Origin: Patulibacter sp.
GTDB lineage: Bacteria; Actinomycetota; Thermoleophilia; Solirubrobacterales; Solirubrobacteraceae
Assembly: GCA_023268575.1 (NCBI GenBank)
Contig: JALRCL010000985.1
Span: 1-8,931 of the forward strand
Direction of reading: 5' to 3'
DNA length: 8,931 nt
In this document: positions 1 through 5,421 of the stretch, piece by piece
Layout of the letters: each line of letters begins with the position of its first letter
Numbering within the stretch: the first letter of the stretch is position 1
Position numbers and translations under genes: made by a program
The notes under the pieces: generated by a model
The model's input: the letters and a program-made list of their open reading frames with translations, nothing else
The model's database searches: none
Told to the model about the DNA's origin: nothing

Positions 1-1
1 G

Positions 2-133
2 CCGCTGCTGCACGGCCTGGAGGGCGTCGTGTCGGACATGCACCAGGCCGCCGAGAGCCTCGGCCGCGCCGTCGGGCCGCTCGCCCGCGTCGCCGACCGC
101 CTGCCCGGCGGCCGCAAGCGCCTCGAGGGGTGA
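2..133 (+). CDS. C-terminal 43 residues of an unidentified protein (5' end outside window)
   Basis: The frame is open from the window edge to the TGA at 131-133. It encodes a 43-residue tail starting PLLHGLEGVVSDMHQAAES and ending in the basic GGRKRLEG. The composition is what a real actinobacterial gene gives here: G/C at third positions and heptad-like spacing of Leu, Val and Ala, suggesting one or two amphipathic helices and then a short basic end. No domain is identifiable from so little sequence, so I assign no function. It ends 44 nt before the convergent stop of the NYN gene, with a hairpin between them. Confidence 0.6.
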   Translation, partial: PLLHGLEGVVSDMHQAAESLGRAVGPLARVADRLPGGRKRLEG

Positions 134-150
134 GCGCGGGACCGGCCGCG

Positions 151-176
151 CGGACCGGCGCCCCGCTCCGGGTCCG
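151..176. terminator. Hairpin between convergent genes, possible bidirectional terminator
   Basis: Arms 151-158 (CGGACCGG) and 168-176 (CCGGGTCCG) pair over 8 bp with one bulged G at 170 and a 9-nt loop. The hairpin lies between the stop of the leftmost gene (133) and the stop of the NYN gene (178), so it could end transcription from both sides. There is no T-run on either strand. The terminator role is inferred from position and stem only. Confidence 0.4.
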
Positions 177-177
177 G

Positions 178-771
178 CTAGAGGTCGCCGAGCGGCTCGA
201 GCCAGCGGCCCTCGGCGGGCAGCGTCGCGAACGTCAGGCGCGGCAGTGGCTGCTCGAACAGCCCGGGGACGTCCTCGAGGTCGACGACGTCGATCCCGTC
301 GACGCTCACGAGCTGCGTGGCGTGCTCGGGGAAGACGAGCGCCGTCACGCGGATCCCGTCGGCGAGCAGCTCCCGCGCGAGCTCCGCGAACGCCATCCCG
401 TCGTGCGACATGAGCACGACCTCGCGCAGGGCCGGCGCGACCTCGGCCGCCCGCTGGCGCACGAGCGCGAGGATGTCCTCGTCGACGTCGGAGCCCTCGC
501 TGAGCTTCGGCTTGAGGAACATCCGGAAGCCGGACTGCCGCACGACCTCCGCCCAGCCGAGCACCCCGTTGAAGGTCCGCTCGGTGACGTTCGCGAAGAC
601 GGCGGCCTCGAGCGCCAGGTCCTCCTCCGCGCCGCGCTCCCGCAGCCACGCGCCGAGGGCGTCGATCCGGGGTCGCTCGCGCCCGGTCGGCTTGCGGCGC
701 AGGATCAGCTGCCCGAGCACCATGTCGATGTTCGGGGAGTCCCAGGCCAGCAGCACGCGTCCGTCGCTCAC
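178..771 (-). CDS. NYN-domain (PIN-like, LabA/DUF88-type) protein, putative ribonuclease
   Basis: The product is 197 residues, running from GTG (771-769) to TAG (180-178). NYN domains adopt a PIN-like nuclease fold with clustered acidic residues that bind a metal. Here these are probably Asp11 in AWDSPNID, Asp95/Asp97 in GSDVDEDI and Asp124 in MSHDG, which are also the order and spacing seen in the family. The tail (VDLEDVPGLFEQPLPR, about residues 162-178) matches from memory a conserved ending of actinobacterial NYN proteins of about this length. No signal peptide or membrane segment is seen, so it should be cytoplasmic. A second in-frame GTG at 756 (Val6) is an alternative start; neither has a convincing Shine-Dalgarno. 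It follows the HtaA gene by 88 nt with a strong hairpin in between, so co-transcription is doubtful. The RNA target is unknown. Confidence 0.85.
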   Translation of the reverse strand: MSDGRVLLAWDSPNIDMVLGQLILRRKPTGRERPRIDALGAWLRERGAEEDLALEAAVFANVTERTFNGVLGWAEVVRQSGFRMFLKPKLSEGSDVDEDILALVRQRAAEVAPALREVVLMSHDGMAFAELARELLADGIRVTALVFPEHATQLVSVDGIDVVDLEDVPGLFEQPLPRLTFATLPAEGRWLEPLGDL

Positions 772-821
772 GCGCCCATCGTCGCGCAGCCGCCGCCGGC
801 TTGTCCATCGGGGGCGCCACG

Positions 822-855
822 CGGGGCGGGGGCGGCGCCTGCCGCCCCTGCCCCG
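822..855 (-). terminator. Strong 15-bp GC hairpin just after the HtaA-protein stop
   Basis: Arms 822-836 and 841-855 are complementary over 15 bp around a 4-nt loop (837-840). The single imperfect position is G828/T850, which is G-U on a plus-strand transcript and A-C on a minus-strand one. The hairpin begins 5 nt past the TGA (862-860) of the exported HtaA protein, where an intrinsic terminator would sit. No U-tract follows it. Actinobacteria often use such U-poor stems, but an attenuator or mRNA-stabilising element before the NYN gene is equally possible. Confidence 0.55.
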
Positions 856-859
856 TCGC

Positions 860-3247
860 TCACCGGCGACCCTGCACGCGGACCCGCAGCGTGCTCGCTC
901 GGGTGCCCTTCGCGTTGCGGACGCGGACCCGCACGCGGACCGTCGCGGACCGGCCGCGCAGGCGCGACGCGGCGGCGCGGCCGAACCGCACGCGGACGGT
1001 CGCCGTGCGCCCGGCGGCCACGCGCGAGCCCGTGGTCACCGTGGCGACGTGGCGCCGGCCGGCGATCACCACGCCGACGCGCCGCGGGGCGGTCACGACG
1101 CAGGCGCCACCGGCCGGGCAGCGCAGCCGCGCGATCGTCGCGGTACGCGCGGCGCTCAGCCGCGGCGTGCCGGCCGCCCGCACGATGCGGGGAGCCGCCG
1201 TCGGGCCCTTCGGCGCGGTGCCGGCGGGCGGCGCCGGGACGTCGGTCGCCGGGGTCGTCGTGGTCGGGGCGTCGTCGCGGGGCCGCTCGCCGCTCGCCGG
1301 TCGATCGCCCGGATCGCCGCCGCCGGGCGTCTCGCCGCCGGACGAGGGCGCGACGGTCGCCGTCACGGTCGCGACGCTCGTGGCGATGCTGCCCGCGGCG
1401 TTCGTGAGCACCGCCCGGTACGCGGTGCCCGAGCCGGCGATGGTCGCGTCGACCGTCAGGGCGGCGGACGTCGCGCCGGGGACCTCCGTCCAGCGGGTGC
1501 GCCCGGCGGCGCGCTGCTGCCAACGGATCGTCGGGGTCGGCGTGCCGGTCGCCTCGACCGCGAGCCGCGCGCTGCCGGTGGCGTCGGCGGCGGGCAGGAC
1601 GACCGCGACGCTCGCCGGCTGGCTCGTGATCTCGGGGACGGTGCCGAGCTGCGCGATCCGCGCGACGCGCCCGCTCCGCCAGGACGCGTAGGCCGTGCCC
1701 TGCGCGTCGACGACGACGTCGTTCAGCACGCCGCTGCCGGGGATCGTCGTGACGACCGTCCCGTCGCGGACGATCCGGACGCCCGAGTTGTCGGTGTGCG
1801 CGGCGACGAGCGTGTCGCCGTCGGGCGAGAGCGCGGCGGCGATCGTCCCGAGCTGCGCGTCGGTGACCTCGGCCTCCCAACCGCCCGCGCCGTCCGGGCG
1901 GACGATCCGCGTCTTGCGGTCGTAGGCCAGCGGCGGGTACGTCACCACGGTGTCGGAGAAGGCGATCGTGCCGTCGTCGGCGATCGCGACCGCGCCGGCC
2001 GAGCCGCCGTCGCGCGGCGCCGTCTCGGGGATCGGCGCGACCGTCGCGTCGTCCCCGTCGAGCGTCACCTCTGCGACCGCGGGGCCGGGCGGCGCGCCCC
2101 CGCTGACGAAGACCCGTCCGTCGCTCGTGGCGTGCGCCTCGGCGTACGTCGCGCCGAGGTCGAACGCGGACGTCGACCAGCCGGCGCCGTCCGGCGCGAC
2201 GACGGTGAGCGTCGATCCGTTCACGTGCAGGACCGCGCCGTCGGTCGGGCGCACGGCCAGCGCGTTGACGTAGCCGTTGCCGGCCCAGACCTCGCCGGCG
2301 TCGAGCGTCGGCGGGTCGCCGTCGGTGATCGAGCGGACGACGCCCCCGGTGCTGAACGCGCGGCCGGTGACGGGGTTGGCGGCGACCGCGCGGCTCTGGT
2401 GGCCGACGTCGACGGTGGCCGTCGCGGCGAGCGTGTCGGTCCGCACGCGGGTGACGCTCTCATCGTCGTAGGACCCGGCCCACAGCGTGCCGGGCGTGCC
2501 GAGCGCCAGGCTGCCGACGCCACCGGGCACGGTCCCCTCGCCGGTGACCCCGTACGCCGCCGCGCCGGGCGTCGCCCACGACTCCCGCTGCGGCGCGCCA
2601 CCCGGGCCGTCGTAGCCGAAGGACAGCGGGTCCAGGGCGGTGCCGGGCGCGTAGAAGCCGGCGAAGGCCGGGGCACCGGCGTCGGTGAGCGTCGCCGGCA
2701 GCGCCGACCACGTCGTCGTGCCGTCGGCGACGACCGGCGTCGCACCGTCGGCGTCCAGCGACGCGAGGACGACGCCCGGGTAGGCGACGAGCGGCGCGCC
2801 CTCGGTGAGCGAGCGACTCCGGACGTCCGCGACGAGGCGGGCGCCCTCGGGCGTGATCTCGACGCGTGGGTCCTCGACGACCATCTGCAGCTGGTCGGCG
2901 TGGCCGCTGAAGCGGACCGTGCCGCCGAAGCGCACGACGGTCGCCGAGCTCTCCGGGTCGTACTCGCCCCCGGTGACGGGGAAGTGGAACGTGCCGTCCT
3001 CGTTGCGCGTCGCGCCGTCGGAGGGCTCGATCGTCCCGTGCGCGATCGGTCCGACGACGTAGGAGCGGAACGAGGCCTTGAGGCCCCAGTCCAGGCCGGC
3101 GCCGGTGGTGATGGCCACGGGCTCGGGCGGGTCGTCGGCTCGTGAGCGGGAGAGGCCGACGGAGACGGCGAGCAGCAGCGCGAGCAGCGCCACGAGGGCG
3201 ATGCGCGCGGCGTCGCCGGTCCGCGGCCGGAGGGTGATGGGGGTCAT
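860..3247 (-). CDS. Exported HtaA-domain protein with beta-propeller-like repeats, Ig-like domain and basic C-terminal domain
   Basis: The product is 795 residues, ATG (3247-3245) to TGA (862-860). Residues 1-37 form a signal peptide: basic start, hydrophobic core at about 15-31, likely cleavage after SRA. Residues about 48-215 match the HtaA domain (GLDWGLKASFRSYVVGPIAHG, then RFGGTVRFSGH, then DPRVEI). HtaA domains bind heme in corynebacteria, and Tyr63 and His116 occupy the conserved Tyr and His positions. At about 287, 329, 371, 419, 470 and 510 there are six recurring blade-like units (for example NPVTGRAF, RPTDGAVL, SPDGDTL), suggesting a propeller. An Ig-like domain (about 538-632, with IRWQQ) follows, then a Pro/Thr/Gly linker (633-690). 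The basic C-terminal domain has one Cys pair (C710, C716) and ends in RVRVRVR strands. No LPXTG motif or C-terminal membrane anchor is seen. Heme transport genes are absent nearby, so heme uptake is unproven; surface binding is the safer reading. The start is supported by the signal peptide, not by a strong RBS. Confidence 0.9.
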   Translation of the reverse strand: MTPITLRPRTGDAARIALVALLALLLAVSVGLSRSRADDPPEPVAITTGAGLDWGLKASFRSYVVGPIAHGTIEPSDGATRNEDGTFHFPVTGGEYDPESSATVVRFGGTVRFSGHADQLQMVVEDPRVEITPEGARLVADVRSRSLTEGAPLVAYPGVVLASLDADGATPVVADGTTTWSALPATLTDAGAPAFAGFYAPGTALDPLSFGYDGPGGAPQRESWATPGAAAYGVTGEGTVPGGVGSLALGTPGTLWAGSYDDESVTRVRTDTLAATATVDVGHQSRAVAANPVTGRAFSTGGVVRSITDGDPPTLDAGEVWAGNGYVNALAVRPTDGAVLHVNGSTLTVVAPDGAGWSTSAFDLGATYAEAHATSDGRVFVSGGAPPGPAVAEVTLDGDDATVAPIPETAPRDGGSAGAVAIADDGTIAFSDTVVTYPPLAYDRKTRIVRPDGAGGWEAEVTDAQLGTIAAALSPDGDTLVAAHTDNSGVRIVRDGTVVTTIPGSGVLNDVVVDAQGTAYASWRSGRVARIAQLGTVPEITSQPASVAVVLPAADATGSARLAVEATGTPTPTIRWQQRAAGRTRWTEVPGATSAALTVDATIAGSGTAYRAVLTNAAGSIATSVATVTATVAPSSGGETPGGGDPGDRPASGERPRDDAPTTTTPATDVPAPPAGTAPKGPTAAPRIVRAAGTPRLSAARTATIARLRCPAGGACVVTAPRRVGVVIAGRRHVATVTTGSRVAAGRTATVRVRFGRAAASRLRGRSATVRVRVRVRNAKGTRASTLRVRVQGRR

Positions 3248-3259
3248 GGTTTCGGTGAC

Positions 3260-3283
3260 CCTACTTAGGCCACCCGAATTCGG
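3260..3283 (-). promoter_or_regulatory. Palindrome-bearing, relatively AT-rich leader upstream of the HtaA gene
   Basis: A perfect 10-bp palindrome CCGAATTCGG lies at 3274-3283, followed toward the gene by CCTA-2-TAGG (3260-3269), an imperfect inverted repeat. This is the most AT-rich stretch near the start codon at 3247. On the minus strand a TAGGGT hexamer ends 12 nt before the ATG and could be a weak -10 box, but I see no convincing -35. An operator or promoter role is inference; the arrangement does not match the DtxR iron-box consensus. Confidence 0.25.
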
Positions 3284-3301
3284 TCGCTCGGTCGACGGCG
3301 G

Positions 3302-3316
3302 GGGCGTGTGGCGCCC
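3302..3316 (-). terminator. Short GC hairpin just after the M20 hydrolase stop
   Basis: GGGCG (3302-3306) pairs with CGCCC (3312-3316) around a 5-nt loop, 2 nt past the M20 stop (3321-3319). At 5 bp with no U-tract it is weak as a terminator. Together with the downstream palindrome it hints that the HtaA gene may have its own promoter. Confidence 0.2.
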
Positions 3317-3318
3317 GC

Positions 3319-4665
3319 TCAGCCGAGCAGGCGGAGGATCACGTCGTGGTAGCAGCGCGTGGCGAACGCGAGGTCGCGCTCGTCGATCCGCTCGTCGCGG
3401 GCGTGCATGCGGCCGGCCTGCGACGGCAGCTCGAGGTGCCGGTGCGGGAAGAAGCCGTAGGCGACGCACTCCGGGAAGGCGGCGCGCCAGGTCCGCGAGT
3501 CGGTGAAGCCGGGCAGGAAGCTCGGCACGAGCACGGCGTCGGGCTCCTCGCCGCGCAGCCAGTCGCGCAGGGCGTCCATCAGCGGGCCCTCGACGGGCGA
3601 GCTGTTGCCGGGGATCGCCTCGGTCCACTCGATGTCGACGCGGTCCCACGCGACGTCGTCGCCCGCACCCCACCCGAGCGCCGCGAGGATCCGCTCGCGG
3701 GCGCCGGCCTCGTCGATCCCGGGCGGGACGCGGCAGTCCACGCGCAGCTCGGCGCGCGCGGGCAGCACGTTGAGCTTGCGCCCCGCGCTGACGATCGTGG
3801 GGCTGAACGTGATCCGGCCCATCGGCTCGATCGCGGCGGCGAGCTCCGGCGCGGCGTCGCGGAGGCGCGCGTAGCTGGCGTCGGGGTCGCGGCCTTCGAG
3901 CCCGAGGCCGTCGAGCATCGCGACGATCGGCGGCGCCAGGTCGTAGGGCAGCTCGGCGGCCACGACCCGCTGCAGGAGGGGCAGCAGGACCTCCAGCGCG
4001 TTGACGCCGAGGCCGGGCGTCGCGGCGTGCGCGGCCTCGCCGCGCGCGTGCAGCACGAACCGGACGGGGCCCTTCTCGCCGACGCCGACCCCGTGGTGGC
4101 GCCGCCCGCCGACGATCATCGGCGCGCCGCCGCCCTCGTTCAGCAGGAAGTCGCAGCGCGCGAGGTCGGGGTGGTCGCGGGTCAGGCGGACCGCGCCCTC
4201 GTAGCCGCCGACCTCCTCGTCCACGACGACGAAGACCTTCAGCGCCCCGCGCGCCGGCCGCCACCCGCGCTCGGCCAGCGCCACCGCCGCAGTGATCTCC
4301 GCCGCGGTCTGGGACTTCATGTCGATGGCGCCGCGGCCCCAGACCTCGCCGTCGACGAGCTCGCCGCCCCACGGGTCGCGCTGCCAGTCGGCCGGGTCGG
4401 CGAGCACCGTGTCGACGTGGCTCAGCAGCCCGAGGACCGGGCCGGCGTCGCGCGCCGCGCGGTCGGGCGCCGCGAGCTCGGCGACGAGGTTCGGCCGCCG
4501 CGGCGCGCCGGGCACGAGCGTCGTGGCGAAGCCCGCCTCCCGCAGCACCCGCTCGCACAGCTCGACGGCGGGCTGCTCGTCGCCCGGCGGGTTGACCGTG
4601 TCGATCCGGACGAGCTGCTGCAGCAGCGGCGTCGCCGACGGCAGGGACGTCCGGTCGTGACCCAT
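3319..4665 (-). CDS. M20 family metallohydrolase (ArgE/DapE/aminoacylase-type)
   Basis: The product is 448 residues, ATG (4665-4663) to TGA (3321-3319), typical for a full M20 enzyme. These two-zinc enzymes hydrolyse amide bonds of N-acyl amino acids or small peptides. The expected sites are all visible: His83 and Asp85 in LLSHVDTV, bridging Asp115 in GRGAIDMKS, the general base Glu150 and ligand Glu151 in VVVDEEVGG, Glu177 in LLNEGGG, and His421 in MHARDERID. The dimerisation-lid region appears as AAHAATPGLGVNALE (about 211-225). There is no signal peptide, so it should be cytoplasmic. It starts 10 nt after the stop of the acetyltransferase gene, which indicates one transcript. Substrate is not decidable from sequence: the M20 family includes acetylornithine and succinyl-DAP deacylases, aminoacylases and dipeptidases, and no arginine or lysine pathway genes lie nearby. 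No strong RBS precedes the ATG; coupling to the upstream gene could help. Confidence 0.92.
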   Translation of the reverse strand: MGHDRTSLPSATPLLQQLVRIDTVNPPGDEQPAVELCERVLREAGFATTLVPGAPRRPNLVAELAAPDRAARDAGPVLGLLSHVDTVLADPADWQRDPWGGELVDGEVWGRGAIDMKSQTAAEITAAVALAERGWRPARGALKVFVVVDEEVGGYEGAVRLTRDHPDLARCDFLLNEGGGAPMIVGGRRHHGVGVGEKGPVRFVLHARGEAAHAATPGLGVNALEVLLPLLQRVVAAELPYDLAPPIVAMLDGLGLEGRDPDASYARLRDAAPELAAAIEPMGRITFSPTIVSAGRKLNVLPARAELRVDCRVPPGIDEAGARERILAALGWGAGDDVAWDRVDIEWTEAIPGNSSPVEGPLMDALRDWLRGEEPDAVLVPSFLPGFTDSRTWRAAFPECVAYGFFPHRHLELPSQAGRMHARDERIDERDLAFATRCYHDVILRLLG

Positions 4666-4675
4666 CGCGTCCAGG

Positions 4676-5269
4676 CTACGGCGAGCGGCGGCGCGGGTCG
4701 CCTGCGCCGCCGGAGCCGCTCGCGTCGGGCGGCGTGGCGGCGACGCCGGCGTGCGCGGCCGGCCCGAGGAGGCGCTCGACGACCACGCAGTCCTTCCACG
4801 CCCCGTCGAGCTGCGCGTGGCGTCGATGGACGCCGATCTCGGTGAACCCGGCGGCGAGGTGCGCGCGGCGGCTCGGAGCGTTGTCGGTGAAGATCCGGCT
4901 GCAGAGCTTGTGCAGCCCCTGACGCTCGGCGGTCGCGGCGACCGCGTCGAGGAGCCGGCGGGCGATGCCGCGTCCCCGGAGCTCGACGTCGACGTACACG
5001 GAGTGCTCGCCGACCCCGTCGTACGCGGCGCGCGGCGAGTATCGCGCGACCCGCGCGTACCCCACCACTCGCCCCGCCGCGGACGCGACGAGCAGGGGCA
5101 GCGGGTCGCCGATCCACGCCTCGATCTCGCCGAGCTCGCGCTCGCGGGTCTCGAAGGTCGAGCGGCGCTCCCGGATCCCGGCGTTGTAGAGCCTCGCGAT
5201 CCCGGGTGCGTCCTCGCGCCGGGCGGGGCGGATCTCGACGTGGGACGGGTGATCGCTCGGGCAGGCCAC
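4676..5269 (-). CDS. GNAT N-acetyltransferase, phosphinothricin/arsinothricin (Pat/ArsN1)-like
   Basis: The product is 197 residues, GTG (5269-5267) to TAG (4678-4676). Enzymes of this branch transfer acetyl from acetyl-CoA to the amino group of glutamate analogues such as phosphinothricin or arsinothricin, or of methionine derivatives. Visible family marks are VEIRPARREDAPGIARLYN near the start, STFET (37-41), VGEHSVYVD (86-94, with Glu88 a candidate catalytic base), the acetyl-CoA loop RGRGIA (98-103), RIFTDNAPSRRAH (about 125-137), and HRRHAQLDGAWKDCVVVERLLG near the domain end (about 148-169), which strongly recalls ArsN1/Pat proteins. A Gly/Ala/Pro-rich tail of about 30 residues follows. 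It is the first gene of a two-gene unit with the M20 hydrolase and is divergent from rarA. No arsenic genes lie nearby, so the substrate remains inferred. No other in-frame start with better RBS was seen. Confidence 0.88.
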   Translation of the reverse strand: MACPSDHPSHVEIRPARREDAPGIARLYNAGIRERRSTFETRERELGEIEAWIGDPLPLLVASAAGRVVGYARVARYSPRAAYDGVGEHSVYVDVELRGRGIARRLLDAVAATAERQGLHKLCSRIFTDNAPSRRAHLAAGFTEIGVHRRHAQLDGAWKDCVVVERLLGPAAHAGVAATPPDASGSGGAGDPRRRSP

Positions 5270-5421
5270 GCAGCGCGGCCGAGTGTCGCTCGCCGAGGCG
5301 CGCCGCGCAAGGCGGGGCGCCTCGCCGCTCGTCCCGAGCCGGCTCGGCGGTCGGGTCGCGCCCCGCGAGCGGCGTCGCCGTGGTGGGGTGCCGCCGGGCG
5401 CAGGTGCGATCCTCGGGGACG
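5270..5421. promoter_or_regulatory. Divergent intergenic region between the acetyltransferase and rarA
   Basis: These 152 nt must hold promoters for both directions, but in such GC-rich DNA I cannot point to convincing -10/-35 pairs. Structure is present: arms 5294-5301 and 5317-5324 pair over 8 bp, with a possible 3-bp inner stem, and a 14-bp palindrome lies at 5334-5347. In-frame GTG codons at 5404 and earlier could extend rarA, but the extra residues are unlike the family. Confidence 0.4.
5334..5347. repeat. Perfect 14-bp palindrome CCGAGCCGGCTCGG
   Basis: The sequence equals its own reverse complement over 14 bp, with no spacer. It lies roughly midway between the two divergent starts (65 nt from GTG 5269, 75 nt from GTG 5422). 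Position suits a dimeric repressor site acting on either gene, but in DNA this GC-rich such palindromes also arise by chance, and no regulator gene lies in the window. Confidence 0.35.

Noticed and set aside
768..779. Minimal ORF ATG-GGC-GCG-TGA overlapping the NYN GTG start as GTGA
   Set aside because: It is only the tail of a shadow frame of the HtaA gene. It has no RBS, and no real gene ends there.
900..960. Tandem repeats of GCGGAC/ACGCGGAC
   Set aside because: They are inside the HtaA gene and are explained by alternating Arg-Val codons of the C-terminal strands, not by a DNA repeat element.
317..3145. A 942-codon plus-strand open frame antisense to the HtaA gene
   Set aside because: Its product is an Arg/Gly/Ala/Asp-rich low-complexity string. 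The opposite strand encodes a coherent signal peptide and HtaA, Ig and propeller-like domains, so this is a GC-bias shadow.
3260..3269. DtxR-type iron box upstream of the HtaA gene
   Set aside because: Only CCTA/TAGG with a 2-nt gap is present, with half-sites facing the wrong way compared with the TTAGG...CCTAA consensus and no 19-bp dyad.
3248..4558. Upstream extension of the HtaA frame to a 1232-residue protein
   Set aside because: The extension is Arg-rich nonsense overlapping the M20 gene on the same strand in another frame. The signal peptide begins exactly at the ATG at 3247.
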